A DNA stretch of 64,000 bases from Chryseobacterium sp. KLBC 52 (GCF_003347605.1 NZ_QDFZ01000022.1:1-64000), one strand, 5' to 3'; positions 43,297 through 52,708 are shown, counted from the first letter of the stretch. The notes: generated from the letters alone by a model not told the origin. Numbers and translations: made by a program.

Positions 43297-44670
43297 TTAA
43301 TTTTTGGAGGGGAATTCTACAATAAATACACTTCCTTTTGACACTTCAGAATCTATGGTCAATTTTCCTTCGTGTATTTCTACAATTCTTTTTACAATGG
43401 AAAGACCTATTCCGTTTCCTTTTTCGAAACTTTTATTGGAACCGCGGTAAAAAAGATCAAAAATTCTTGAAAGATCTTTCTCTGAAATACCGATGCCATG
43501 ATCAACAAAACGGATTTTTATATGTTCTGTTTTAGTTTCTATCTCAATATGACAGCTTTTGTCTGCCGAATATTTACAGGCATTCTCTATTAAGTTCGAA
43601 AAAGCAACCTGCAGCAGGTAAGGATTACCATAAAAATCATAATTGTTTTCATCATCATCTGAGGCATTGCTCATATAATTGATCCCGATTTTGAAGCCGG
43701 CATTTTTCTGCAGCAATGCAAGCTTGGCTTCTGCTAAAATCTCATCCAGACGTAGATTGGTAAAACTGATCTGTGATACATCATAGCTGGCTCTGGCAAA
43801 ATCTAACAAGGCAGATGACAACTCCGAAGCGTCATTGGCATCCTGCAGAGCATTGTCAATAGAAAGCTTATAGTCATCCAAGGTAACGTTAAGTTCCTTG
43901 GCAAGCTCAAGTTCTGCAATTAAGGTAGAAAGAGGAGTCCGGAATTCATGAGAAATAGTGGTCACGAATTGCTTATGATTGTTGAAGGATTTTTCAAGCC
44001 TGTTGAAGGTAGAATTAAAAGTTTCCGTGAGTTCATAAATCTCATCTTTTGCCTTGGGAATATCCAGCCGTTTATTAAGGTTGTGCTCTGAAATATCACG
44101 GATCTGGAGAATGATATCCTTTAAAGGCTTAAGCGTATAATAGGAAAAAAGAAATCCTATAATAAAAATGATAACAATGGAGCTGATGTAGATGATGATA
44201 ATATCTTTTTTAAACTCAGAAATATGGGCTTTTCCCGTAACATCAACTGCGCTTCCGATGATATAATATTTTTCTCCGTTGGAGGAGAGTTGAATGGCAA
44301 TATACTGACGATCACCCCGCTGCCAGAATATTCTGTTTTTATCGGATCTGATCATTTTATCCAGATATTTTTCATTGCTTTTGAGAGGAGGAAGATCTGT
44401 GAAGGTAAGCTCTTTTTTGCTGTTATAAACGCTGATGTCTGCTTCATTCAGAAGTTTTTGGTTACGCTGGTGGAGTTCACGGATTTTTTCATCACTGATT
44501 CTGGCATCAAATATAAATTCTGAACGCCAGATCACTTTGTATCCCAGCCGGTCATTGAATTCATCTTCTCTGTTTTTTTCAGAAACAAAATAAAGAACGT
44601 AAGCAAACAAAAATAAGATGCCTGCCGTAAGGATGGAATAAATGAGTGCTGTTCGGGTTGCTATTTTCAT
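43297..44670 (-). CDS. Sensor histidine kinase (457 aa)
   Basis: Inner-membrane kinase: TM1 (about 8-28), periplasmic sensor (about 30-150), TM2 (about 153-175), HAMP (about 178-230), dimerisation His in TTISHEFRTPL (His near 240), N-box SNLIENACKYS (about 355-365), G-box GNGIGLSIVKRIVE (about 418-431). The start overlaps the stop of the response-regulator gene by four bases (ATGA). The divergent neighbour is the porin/Dabb/cupin operon, a plausible target. The signal is unknown. Confidence 0.94.
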   Translation of the reverse strand: MKIATRTALIYSILTAGILFLFAYVLYFVSEKNREDEFNDRLGYKVIWRSEFIFDARISDEKIRELHQRNQKLLNEADISVYNSKKELTFTDLPPLKSNEKYLDKMIRSDKNRIFWQRGDRQYIAIQLSSNGEKYYIIGSAVDVTGKAHISEFKKDIIIIYISSIVIIFIIGFLFSYYTLKPLKDIILQIRDISEHNLNKRLDIPKAKDEIYELTETFNSTFNRLEKSFNNHKQFVTTISHEFRTPLSTLIAELELAKELNVTLDDYKLSIDNALQDANDASELSSALLDFARASYDVSQISFTNLRLDEILAEAKLALLQKNAGFKIGINYMSNASDDDENNYDFYGNPYLLQVAFSNLIENACKYSADKSCHIEIETKTEHIKIRFVDHGIGISEKDLSRIFDLFYRGSNKSFEKGNGIGLSIVKRIVEIHEGKLTIDSEVSKGSVFIVEFPSKN

Positions 44671-45353
44671 AATTGTGAAGCAAAAATAAATCCTACTCCG
44701 GGTTTGGTGTGAATCAGTTTATGATCAAAATTTTTATCAATCTTTTTCCGTAAATAAGCAATATAGACATCAATATAGTTGGTTCCGGTGTCGAAATGAT
44801 TCCCCCATACATTTTCGGCAATTTCTTCACGGGTAAGAATTCTTTCGGCATTGCTTACCAGAAATACCAGGAGTTTAAATTCTTTGGGAGTAAGTTCTAT
44901 TTCCGCTCCGTTTCTGAAAACTCTGTTGAATTTCTTATCGATCTTCAGGTCATGATATTCGAGTTCGGTCAGATAAGCTTCTTTATTTTTATTTGATCTC
45001 CTCTGCAGAATAGCTTTGATTCTCACATAGAGCTCCCGGATCTCAAAAGGTTTCACCATATAGTCATCTGCTCCGGCGTCAAATCCTTCAATTTTTTCAT
45101 CAATCGTTCCAAGAGCGGTAAGCATGATGATGGGAAGGTCAGGATATTGCTGTTTGATCAGTTTGGACAGATCAATACCACTCATTTTCGGGAGCATAAT
45201 ATCCATAATGGCCAGATCAAATGTTATTTTATTCAGCAGGACAATCGCATCTTCTGCATCTTCCGAAATATAAACCTGATATTGCTGGCTCTCCAGCCCC
45301 CTTTTCAAAAGGCTTGAAACGCGTGAATTATCTTCTACAATTAAAATTTTCAT
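44667..45353 (-). CDS. OmpR/PhoB-family response regulator (228 aa)
   Basis: ATG 45353 (MKILIVEDNSRVSSLLKRG) is the proper start; upstream frame to 45422 is not protein-like. Receiver domain with acidic pocket E7/D8, phosphoacceptor Asp51 (AIMDIMLPKMSG), conserved Lys in VKPFEIREL, and a C-terminal winged helix (about 130-225: FNRVFRNGAEIELTPKEFKLLVFLVSNAERILTREEIAENVWG). Translationally coupled to its kinase by ATGA overlap. Likely controls itself and the divergent porin operon. Confidence 0.95.
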   Translation of the reverse strand: MKILIVEDNSRVSSLLKRGLESQQYQVYISEDAEDAIVLLNKITFDLAIMDIMLPKMSGIDLSKLIKQQYPDLPIIMLTALGTIDEKIEGFDAGADDYMVKPFEIRELYVRIKAILQRRSNKNKEAYLTELEYHDLKIDKKFNRVFRNGAEIELTPKEFKLLVFLVSNAERILTREEIAENVWGNHFDTGTNYIDVYIAYLRKKIDKNFDHKLIHTKPGVGFIFASQL

Positions 45354-45591
45354 AAAGAAATACGATGAATAGGGGTGTTGGTTTTTCAAACGTTTTTTTG
45401 ATTTTAAAAGCCTGACTTTCATTTATTCCCAAAGCACTGTACAAAGGTATTTTATATTTTTCTTTTATCAGAAAACATTCCCCCTTTTAATAGTTTTCTA
45501 TAAGGTTTCTAATAGATTTCTAATACCTGTCGGCCTTTTAGCAATCTAATTTTGTCCCGTTGAAATCAACAAAAGATAAGAATAGAAAAAT

Positions 45592-46920
45592 ATGAAGACT
45601 ACCTCTTTCAAAACAGCAATTGCGTTGTTTTCCTTATTAGGACTTATGGAGAAATTAGAAGCCCAGAAAAAAAATGATTTTAATAATCCCGGATTGACTC
45701 ATTATTTCAATGAAGATCACTCAAGATATATTTCCTTTAGCGGATATGCAGAATTGTGGGCCAGATATACCCAGCTTAACCCTGGAAGCCTTGTCAATAA
45801 CGAAGCAAAATCGGATCTGTCTGACCTTTCACTTCGAAGAGTTCGTGTAAAAATGACTTATAAGCCTACAGAAAAGCTGATGTTTGTATTGCAGGGAGGA
45901 ACTACCAACGTGAATGTCAATGCAAAAGGAAGTAATTATTTTGACCTTCTGGATGCCTACGCTGAATATGCTTTTAATGATAAAATTGCTTTTGGTGCAG
46001 GACGTTCTACATGGCGCGGACTCTCAAGATTTACTACAGGACCTTTGAATACGCTGTTATACGACCTGCCGGCTTACGCAACCTCCAATGCGGGAACAAC
46101 AGATTATACCGTAAGGGAATTGAGTGCCTATATTAAAGGACAGCTCGGAAGATTTGATTACCGTCTGGTAGTGGCTGATCCTTATACCATGGCAACTTCT
46201 GATCCGAAACTGAATGTAGCTTCCTTTAGTAAAAACTCCCCCGGAAAAGACTTTTCAGGATATTTCAGATATGCTTTTTTAGATAAAGAGAATATTTCTA
46301 CACCTTTTAATTCCGGAACCTATATAGGAAAAAAGAATGTATTGAGCCTCGGTGCAGGATTTGATTACATTCACAATGCATTATGGCATCTGGATGCCTG
46401 TAAAAATGTAGTGAATGATGATATGAAAAGCTTTGCAGTAGATTTATTTTATGATGCACCACTGAATAAAGAAAAAGGAACGTCAATAAGTGCATATGGA
46501 ATGGCAATGCATAACGACTATGGGCCTAATTATATCCGGTATGTAGGAACGAATAATCCTGCTACTTCTGTAGATGCTACACAAGCAAGTCTGAATGGAG
46601 CAGGAAATGCAATGCCTGTTATCGGAACCGGGAATACCTATTATGTACAACTGGGAGGAACCCTGCCTTATCTGGATAAAGAAAAGAAAAACCTGCAGCT
46701 TCAGCCTGCTGTAGGAGTGCAGCTGTCAGATCTGAAAGGACTTCATGATAATGCTGTGATCTATGATGCAGGAATATCTCTGCTGATGAACGGAATGTCT
46801 TCCCGTTTAACCTTTGACGCTCAGAACAGACCTGTTTATATCAATGACCCTTCAAACAATGCCGTAGTTTCAGACCGGAAATGGCAGTTTGTCCTTAAAT
46901 ACAGAATAGATTTTAATTAA
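45592..46920 (+). CDS. Outer-membrane porin, OprO/P-like (442 aa)
   Basis: Signal sequence (MKTTSFKTAIALFSLLGLMEKLEAQ), then alternating amphipathic strands with aromatic girdles (YISFSGYAELWARYTQL, SLRRVRVKMTYKPTEKLMFVLQGG, KIAFGAGRSTWRGLSRF) ending in KWQFVLKYRIDFN, with the final aromatic residue typical of outer-membrane barrels. Similar to the phosphate-selective porin O/P superfamily; the actual solute is unknown. The -7 box TAATTTTG (45547-45554) drives a three-gene unit with the Dabb and cupin genes; the two-component genes are divergent. Confidence 0.85.
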   Translation: MKTTSFKTAIALFSLLGLMEKLEAQKKNDFNNPGLTHYFNEDHSRYISFSGYAELWARYTQLNPGSLVNNEAKSDLSDLSLRRVRVKMTYKPTEKLMFVLQGGTTNVNVNAKGSNYFDLLDAYAEYAFNDKIAFGAGRSTWRGLSRFTTGPLNTLLYDLPAYATSNAGTTDYTVRELSAYIKGQLGRFDYRLVVADPYTMATSDPKLNVASFSKNSPGKDFSGYFRYAFLDKENISTPFNSGTYIGKKNVLSLGAGFDYIHNALWHLDACKNVVNDDMKSFAVDLFYDAPLNKEKGTSISAYGMAMHNDYGPNYIRYVGTNNPATSVDATQASLNGAGNAMPVIGTGNTYYVQLGGTLPYLDKEKKNLQLQPAVGVQLSDLKGLHDNAVIYDAGISLLMNGMSSRLTFDAQNRPVYINDPSNNAVVSDRKWQFVLKYRIDFN

Positions 46921-46931
46921 AATAAATAACA

Positions 46932-47351
46932 ATGGAAAGAAGAAAATTTTTATTCCGCTCAGTCCAGGCTTCTGCTTTGCTGCTGATCTCAGGAAATATG
47001 TTTGCGTCTGCTTTACCCATGTTTAATCCTAAAAAAAAGAAAAAAGTGTACTTCCATTATTTGTTGTTCTGGCTTAGAAAAGACCTTTCCGGGCCTGAGG
47101 TAAAAGAATTTGAAAATTTTTTTGAAGGCCTTAAAAAGCTTCCTTATCAGAAGAATCTCCGTTACGGAAAACCGGCAGCTTCCAGCCCGAGAAGTGTTTT
47201 AGACAGCACATTTACTTATAATGCTTGTATGGAGTTCGATAGCCTGGAAGAACTTGAAGCATATGGAAAACTTCCTGAGCATCTTGCTTTGGTTCAGAAA
47301 TATAAACCATTCTTTGAAAGAATGCTGGTTTATGATACTGTTTATAATTAA
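46932..47351 (+). CDS. Secreted Dabb (stress-response A/B barrel) domain protein (139 aa)
   Basis: N-terminus MERRKFLFRSVQASALLLISG looks like a Tat or Sec signal with paired Arg. The mature part (about 36-139) has the dimeric alpha/beta barrel pattern YFHYLLFWLRKDLS...FFEGLKKLPY...YGKPAA...TYNACMEFDSLEELEAYGKLPEHLALVQKYKPFFERMLVYD. Dabb proteins bind small aromatic or polyketide-like ligands or catalyse simple cyclisations. Spaced 11 bp after the porin and 21 bp before the cupin gene, suggesting one envelope pathway. Confidence 0.87.
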   Translation: MERRKFLFRSVQASALLLISGNMFASALPMFNPKKKKKVYFHYLLFWLRKDLSGPEVKEFENFFEGLKKLPYQKNLRYGKPAASSPRSVLDSTFTYNACMEFDSLEELEAYGKLPEHLALVQKYKPFFERMLVYDTVYN

Positions 47352-47372
47352 AAATAAAAAATTAAATTTATA

Positions 47373-47852
47373 ATGAAAAATATCATTAAGGGCTTAAGCC
47401 TTGTTTTAGTAGTAAGTACTGTAGGATTTATGAATGCACAACACAAAAACCATAAAAATGTAAGTGTCACTTCGGAGACCTCCACTGAGTTTATTCCTGC
47501 TATAAGACTAATCAACAATCCTGACGGATCATGTACTTTTGAGAAAGGGAAAATCCCCACTCTTAAACATATGAATACCACAACATTCTGGATGAGCAAT
47601 AAAACGGAGGAATGGGAAAAAAATGCACATCCGGCTCCCAGAAGACAATATGTGATTACCATCAAGGGCAATATAAGATTTAAAGTAACAGATGGTTCTA
47701 CTTTTATGATTAAACCGGGAGTGGTTCTTCTTGCAGAAGACCTTAAAGGAACTGGTCACAGCTGGGATATGGTGAAAAGCAAAGAATGGGAGAGACTCTA
47801 TATTCCGATTGCTGAAAATGCCGATGATTTTTTTATCCCGGATGCTCAATAG
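47373..47852 (+). CDS. Secreted cupin-like protein (159 aa)
   Basis: Signal peptide MKNIIKGLSLVLVVSTVGFMNAQ, then a small beta-barrel domain: HPAPRRQYVITIKGNIRFKV and DGSTFMIKPGVVLLAEDLKGTGHSW (about 88-130) resemble cupin strands with the GxxxxPG motif and the terminal His of motif 2. Motif 1 metal residues are poorly matched, so metal binding is uncertain. Third gene of the porin unit; a periplasmic small-molecule-handling role is inferred. Confidence 0.8.
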   Translation: MKNIIKGLSLVLVVSTVGFMNAQHKNHKNVSVTSETSTEFIPAIRLINNPDGSCTFEKGKIPTLKHMNTTTFWMSNKTEEWEKNAHPAPRRQYVITIKGNIRFKVTDGSTFMIKPGVVLLAEDLKGTGHSWDMVKSKEWERLYIPIAENADDFFIPDAQ

Positions 47853-47899
47853 TTACAAGTCAATCTCTTTATAAGGGGTATATAATTCGTTATGTTTGA

Positions 47900-47919
47900 A
47901 GCAGTCAGTTTTGACTGCT
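47900..47919. terminator. Bidirectional terminator after the cupin gene
   Basis: AGCAGTCA (47900-47907), loop GTTT, TGACTGCT (47912-47919), then a T-run. It has the same stem sequence as the terminator at 43273-43295, so both ends of the two-component/porin segment carry matching hairpins. Confidence 0.88.
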
Positions 47920-47935
47920 TTTTTCTTTTGAAGAA

Positions 47936-49060
47936 TTATTGTAGAAATTCTTTAATAACAGCTCTGGCTTCCTCAATGCTATTGCTGATTCGTGCAATTA
48001 TTTTTCCGTTTTCATCGATGATGAAATGAAGAGGATAGCTTGTAGCATTCACTTTTTTTTGGAAGTCTTTGTTTACATCAAAAAAGTTCATCCAATCCGC
48101 ATTATTTTTCTTTAAAATATTCCTGGCAACCTCCATTCTATTGGGTTTTTGCTCGTCTGTAATTGTAATGAAGTTTACATTTTGACCTTTATATTCATGA
48201 TACAGATTCACAATTTCAGGCATACCTTTTATGCAAGGGGCGCAAGTCGTTGACCAATAATCAATAAAGGTTAATTTATATTTCTTAAAATCTTCCGAAG
48301 TCAGTTTATTCCCCTTTTCAAAATAAATGTCAGGTATTTTTTGTCCAATGGATGTAGATTGTTCTGCGTTTAAACGGGCTTCAACACCTTTGTATAATAC
48401 GTTTTGTTTAAATTTTGCGGAAAATAAATTTAAGTTTTTCAAATAAGCAGGATGGTAATCGTTAAGAGTATAATCATTCACAATTTCCCATAATGCAACA
48501 TACGAATTGGGATTTTTCCTGATGTATTCTCCTAAAAATTCCTGTTTTTTGTCTATATTGATCAAGCTATCACTTTGATAGGGATTTTTTGATTTTATAT
48601 AAAACGGTTCCAATGATTTTTGTAAAATCTTATATTCTCTGTTGGTAGGGGAGTCTATATTAAGTTCTACATTATTAAAGTCTTTGGGTAAATCAATTTT
48701 ATATTTTCCTCCTTCTAAGAAAAATACTTTTGTACTATAACCCGCTTTACCGTTCTTTCCCATATAACCAAAAGCTACTGGTTGAGGGTATTCTATAAAA
48801 CCATGGACAATATTTTCCTTTTGAATTTTAAAATAATAAATGGAATGAGCCATCCTGAGCTTTTTTCCAAAATCAGAAATATTGTTGTTCGTCTGTATTT
48901 TAAAAGTATAAAGGTCTCCAAATCCTTTTCTCGTCGAAGGAGCTCCCAGCATAAGGCTGTCATTAATGTATGAATCTGAACGGAGGTCAATTTCAAAATT
49001 ATTCTGAGAATAAATACAATTTGAAATGAGCATCAATAGTGCATAGAAAAGTTTCTTCAT
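47936..49060 (-). CDS. TlpA-like thioredoxin-fold protein, secreted (374 aa)
   Basis: Signal peptide MKKLFYALLMLISNCIYSQ, a ~200-residue N-terminal domain (DUF4369-like region: strand pairs such as HGFIEYPQPVAFGYMGKNGKAG) and a C-terminal AhpC/TSA-thioredoxin domain with STTCAPCIKG (active-site CAPC near 270-276) and cis-Pro segment ATSYPLHFIID. Bacteroidota proteins of this layout reduce periplasmic disulfides. Monocistronic and convergent with the cupin gene. Confidence 0.9.
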   Translation of the reverse strand: MKKLFYALLMLISNCIYSQNNFEIDLRSDSYINDSLMLGAPSTRKGFGDLYTFKIQTNNNISDFGKKLRMAHSIYYFKIQKENIVHGFIEYPQPVAFGYMGKNGKAGYSTKVFFLEGGKYKIDLPKDFNNVELNIDSPTNREYKILQKSLEPFYIKSKNPYQSDSLINIDKKQEFLGEYIRKNPNSYVALWEIVNDYTLNDYHPAYLKNLNLFSAKFKQNVLYKGVEARLNAEQSTSIGQKIPDIYFEKGNKLTSEDFKKYKLTFIDYWSTTCAPCIKGMPEIVNLYHEYKGQNVNFITITDEQKPNRMEVARNILKKNNADWMNFFDVNKDFQKKVNATSYPLHFIIDENGKIIARISNSIEEARAVIKEFLQ

Positions 49061-49110
49061 AAAATATGTTGTAGGGGAACTAACTTACAAAAACTTTCAT
49101 ACATAAAAAA

Positions 49111-49135
49111 TCCCTGTGCTTTAAAAACACAGGGA
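49111..49135 (-). terminator. Terminator after fabF
   Basis: TCCCTGTG (49111-49118) pairs perfectly with CACAGGGA (49128-49135); on the minus strand a T-run follows. It terminates the leftward fabF transcript. Confidence 0.85.
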
Positions 49136-49204
49136 CTGTCAATATTTTTATTAAAGATCTTCCGGTATTTCTCCTCTTGGTTAAGGAAGAATCTGTTTTA
49201 AAGA

Positions 49205-50446
49205 TTAAGAAAATTTCTTGAAAACAACAGTTGCATTGTGTCCTCCGAATCCAAAGGCATTACTCAACGCAAAATTGATGTTTTTTTCTTTTGCTTCTCC
49301 GAAAACAATATTGATATCCTGAGGAATATTCTCATCAATACTGTGAAGATTGATTGTTGGAGGAATAATTCCATTCTGAATAGCCTTGATTGAAAGAATG
49401 GCTTCCACCGCTCCGGCAGCCCCCAATAAGTGCCCGGTCATGGATTTAGTGGCACTGATATCAAGGTTTTTACTTCCTTTAAATGCTTTATTAATGGCTG
49501 TTAATTCAATCATATCTCCTAATGGTGTTGAAGTAGCATGAGGGTTAATATAATCAATATCTTCCATATTCGCTCCTGCTTCTTTCACGGCCAGTTGCAT
49601 TGCTTTGATGGCTCCTGCTCCTTCCGGATGGGGTGCTGTCATATGATAAGCATCTGCCGTCATGGCGGCTCCGGCCAATTCTGCATAGATTTTTGCTCCT
49701 CTGGCAACAGCGTGTTCATATTCTTCAAGTACCAGAGCTCCTGCACCTTCACCCATTACAAAACCATCTCTGTCTGCATCATAAGGACGGCTCGCGCTAG
49801 CAAAGTCATCATTTCTTGTAGACATGGCTTTCATAATAGAGAATCCTCCAATGGATGCCGGAGTAATAGCTGCTTCGGAACCACCGCTGATGATTACTTT
49901 GGCTTTTCCAAGGCGGATATAGTTGAAGGCATCCATCAATGCTGTATTTCCTGTAGCACACGCAGAAACCGTTGTATAATTGATTCCCTGAAGCCCATAT
50001 TTCATGGAAATCATTCCCGAAGCCATATTGGCAATAAACTTCGGTACAAAGAACGGATTGAAACGGGGCGTTCCGTCTCCGGCAGCGAAATCCATTACTT
50101 CTTTTTCAAAAGTCCACATTCCTCCCTGTCCTGTTCCCCAGATCACTCCTGTATCAAAAGGATCCATTTTTTCAAGTTCCAGTCCGGAATCCTGAATGGC
50201 TTCTGATGAGGCATACATGGCATATTGTGTAAACAAATCACTTCTCTTGATTTCATTATGATTCAGATATACTTTAGGATCAAAGTCTTTTACCTCACAG
50301 GCAAAATGAACTTTAAATTTTTCCGTATCGAAATGGGTAATGAGTCCAGCTCCGCTAACTCCTTTAATACTGTTTTGCCAAAAATCTTCAACATTATTCC
50401 CTAAAGGTGTCACAGCACCTAATCCTGTAATGACAACTCTCTTCAT
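49205..50446 (-). CDS. fabF: Beta-ketoacyl-ACP synthase II
   Basis: Condensing enzyme of fatty-acid elongation, 413 aa. The catalytic triad is in place: Cys near 163 in VSACATGNTA, first His in INPHATSTPLGD (near 303), second His in KSMTGHLLGAAG (near 340), with GFGGHN at the C-terminus. It begins with MKRVVITGLGAVTPLG. The usual acpP partner is not adjacent; upstream is a thiolase/TetR pair. It may be a second FabF copy dedicated to special lipids, since in many Flavobacteria the main fabF follows acpP. Confidence 0.95.
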   Translation of the reverse strand: MKRVVITGLGAVTPLGNNVEDFWQNSIKGVSGAGLITHFDTEKFKVHFACEVKDFDPKVYLNHNEIKRSDLFTQYAMYASSEAIQDSGLELEKMDPFDTGVIWGTGQGGMWTFEKEVMDFAAGDGTPRFNPFFVPKFIANMASGMISMKYGLQGINYTTVSACATGNTALMDAFNYIRLGKAKVIISGGSEAAITPASIGGFSIMKAMSTRNDDFASASRPYDADRDGFVMGEGAGALVLEEYEHAVARGAKIYAELAGAAMTADAYHMTAPHPEGAGAIKAMQLAVKEAGANMEDIDYINPHATSTPLGDMIELTAINKAFKGSKNLDISATKSMTGHLLGAAGAVEAILSIKAIQNGIIPPTINLHSIDENIPQDINIVFGEAKEKNINFALSNAFGFGGHNATVVFKKFS

Positions 50447-50643
50447 ATGTAGTTACTATTTTTAAATAGATTAGACTTTCATGAGATAAACCTTGTTTAC
50501 CCATGTTTCATTTTAATTACTTCTTTTATCAGCTAATTTTTCCACTGCAATATTATCAATTTTCTTTCTCTGCAGACGAATATTCCATCATATTATTTAG
50601 TGCATAATAAAAGAATCTGTTCTTTTGAATGTATTTTAAACTA

Positions 50644-51912
50644 TTATCTTTCTAAAATCATGGTTACTCCTTGTCCACGTGCTGCACAGATGGATATAAA
50701 CCCTTTTCCACTTCCTTTTTCATGGAGAAGTTTTGCCAGGGTTGCGATAATTCTTCCACCTGTTGCTGCAAAAGGATGGGCGGCGGCAAGGCTTCCTCCT
50801 TTTACATTCAGTTTACTTCTGTCTATTTTTCCGAGAGCTTTTTCCAATCCGAATTTTTGCGCAAGCTCCTCATTTTCCCAGATTTTTATAGTCGCTAAAA
50901 CTTGTGCGGCAAATGCTTCGTGAATTTCATAATAATCAAAGTCTGACAAACTCATGCCTGCTTTTTTAAGCATTCTCTCTGCTGCAAAAACAGGAGCAAG
51001 AAGTAAATCCTGTTTATTTTCCACATATTCTATTCCCGCGAGTTCAGAAAAACTGATATAGGCTAAAACAGGAAGGTTATTGGCTTTTGCCCATTCTTCA
51101 CTGGCCAGCAAAACTGAGGAAGCACCATCCGTAAATGGTGTTGAATTTCCTGCCGTTAAAGTTCCGTTCTGTTTATCAAAAGCGGGTTTCAGTTGTGAAA
51201 GCTTCTCAATACTACTATCATGTCTCAGGTTATTATCTTTATCTAGACCAAAGGCCGGAGTAATCATATCATCAAAAAATCCTTCATCATAAGCTTTTGC
51301 CATATTCTGGTGGCTTTTTAAGGCTAGTTCATCCTGTTCTTCTCTGGAAATCTTGTAATATTTGGCGGTAATTTCTGTATGTTCACCCATAACCAGACCG
51401 GTTTTAGGTTCCTGTCCTTTATATGGAATCGGCATCCAGTCTTTCAGTTTCGGGCTTAGCAGTTGTTTTATTTTTCCAAACGCTGATTTTTCTTTATTCG
51501 CTTGTAGAAGTGCTTTTCTTAATCTTGGCGAAGATTCAAATGGAATGTTGCTCATCGCTTCCACACCGCAGGCAATGCCGCAATCTATCTGGCCCAGGGC
51601 AATTTTATTTCCGATATAAATAGCGGCTTCAATTCCTGTATCACATGCCTGTTGAAGATCACAAGCAGGTGTTGCAGGGTCAAGAGTGGTATTCATCACC
51701 GTTTCTCTGATGAGGTTGCTTTCCGAAATGTGTTTAATCACTGCGCCACCCGCAACTTCTCCGAGTCGTTTTCCTTTCAAATGATAACGATCTATTAATC
51801 CGTTGAGAGAAGCAAGAAGAAGATCCTGATTACCCTGCTCTGAATAAGCAGTATTCATTCTGGCAAAAGGAATTCTGTTGTATCCTACAATAGCCACTTT
51901 TTTTGTTTCCAT
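50644..51912 (-). CDS. Acetyl-CoA C-acyltransferase (thiolase)
   Basis: Thiolase of 422 aa: nucleophile Cys90 in DLQQACDTGIEA, His in EIHEAFAAQ, GGSLAAAHPFAATGGR motif and C-terminal catalytic Cys in CAARGQGVTMILER. It is closer in length and motifs to FadI-like long-chain 3-ketoacyl-CoA thiolases than to short biosynthetic thiolases. Eleven bp (10 between codons) separate it from tetR, and both are on the minus strand, so the TetR protein likely controls it. Role: beta-oxidation or acyl exchange with the fabF product pool. Confidence 0.93.
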   Translation of the reverse strand: METKKVAIVGYNRIPFARMNTAYSEQGNQDLLLASLNGLIDRYHLKGKRLGEVAGGAVIKHISESNLIRETVMNTTLDPATPACDLQQACDTGIEAAIYIGNKIALGQIDCGIACGVEAMSNIPFESSPRLRKALLQANKEKSAFGKIKQLLSPKLKDWMPIPYKGQEPKTGLVMGEHTEITAKYYKISREEQDELALKSHQNMAKAYDEGFFDDMITPAFGLDKDNNLRHDSSIEKLSQLKPAFDKQNGTLTAGNSTPFTDGASSVLLASEEWAKANNLPVLAYISFSELAGIEYVENKQDLLLAPVFAAERMLKKAGMSLSDFDYYEIHEAFAAQVLATIKIWENEELAQKFGLEKALGKIDRSKLNVKGGSLAAAHPFAATGGRIIATLAKLLHEKGSGKGFISICAARGQGVTMILER

Positions 51913-51922
51913 ATGGTATTAT

Positions 51923-52528
51923 TTATGATGGAAGAATATTGAGTTCATGATCAATCATATCACTGACTTTATCTAAAGCGTGGTTTAGAAAACTTTGGTC
52001 ACCCATTGTTTTTGAGAGCAGAATTCCGCCTTCAATAAGCATGATGAATAGGGAAGCATATTGCCCGGCATTGACTTTTTTATCAATTTCCCCTTTACTT
52101 TGTCCTTCTGCAATGGCATTTGATATTTTGGTCATCCATTGTTCAAAAGATCTTTTAACCTGAGTTTTTAAAGCCGGAAAAGAGTCATCAGCTTCTGTTG
52201 CAGCATTCATCAATGGACAGCCGCCGTTTGCAAAAACAAACTTCCAGTTTTTTCGGTAAAAATCTACAAAAGCATGAAGCTTATCCACTGAAGTTGGATA
52301 CTCATCACCAAAAGAACGGCTAAGTGTCTTGCTCAATAATCCGGAATTGTATTTGTAAACTTCAATTGCTACTTCATCTTTGTTTTCAAAATTTCCATAG
52401 ATGCTGCCTTTTGTAAGACCAGTTGCCAGGGTAATGTCGGACAGCGATGTGGAGATATAACCCTTGGTATTAAAAAGGGTTGCTGTTTTCTCGATAATAT
52501 GCTGTTTCGTTTTTTCTGCCTTAGACAT
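51923..52528 (-). CDS. TetR-family repressor (201 aa)
   Basis: N-terminal helix-turn-helix (about 5-50: TKQHIIEKTATLFNTKGYISTSLSDITLATGLTKGSIYGNFENKDEVAIEVYKY) and a C-terminal ligand domain (about 80-200) of the TetR_C type seen in regulators of fatty-acid and drug responses. The operator ATATACCATTCGGTATAT at 52563-52580 sits just upstream of its own -7 box, indicating autorepression; thiolase follows in the same transcript. Effector unknown, perhaps an acyl-CoA. Confidence 0.93.
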   Translation of the reverse strand: MSKAEKTKQHIIEKTATLFNTKGYISTSLSDITLATGLTKGSIYGNFENKDEVAIEVYKYNSGLLSKTLSRSFGDEYPTSVDKLHAFVDFYRKNWKFVFANGGCPLMNAATEADDSFPALKTQVKRSFEQWMTKISNAIAEGQSKGEIDKKVNAGQYASLFIMLIEGGILLSKTMGDQSFLNHALDKVSDMIDHELNILPS

Positions 52529-52549
52529 TATAAATGTTTAAATATGATG

Positions 52550-52580
52550 CAAATATACAAAAATATACCATTCGGTATAT
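52550..52580 (-). promoter_or_regulatory. TetR promoter and operator
   Basis: Operator ATATACCATTCGGTATAT (52563-52580; 7-bp perfect arms) lies five bases upstream of the -7 box TATATTTG on the minus strand (plus-strand CAAATATA, 52550-52557). It matches the common TetR-type TACCNNNNGGTA core. Confidence 0.85.
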
Positions 52581-52623
52581 TTATTTGAAAGATTAACTTT
52601 TTCAGATATTAGGGTTTTAAGTT

Positions 52624-52677
52624 TTGGCTAAAGCCAATGGAATTATTTTTAAACAAGAAAACGGGCTAAAGCCCGTT
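52624..52677. repeat. GGCTAAAGCC-type small palindromes
   Basis: TTGGCTAAAGCCAA (52624-52637) and AACGGGCTAAAGCCCGTT (52660-52677) are two related small palindromes in tandem. I believe this element type is scattered in Bacteroidota genomes. They sit between osmC-like and tetR and may also form terminators. Confidence 0.7.
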
Positions 52678-52708
52678 CCTATTGATGTTGATATGCATGC
52701 TTTGATTC

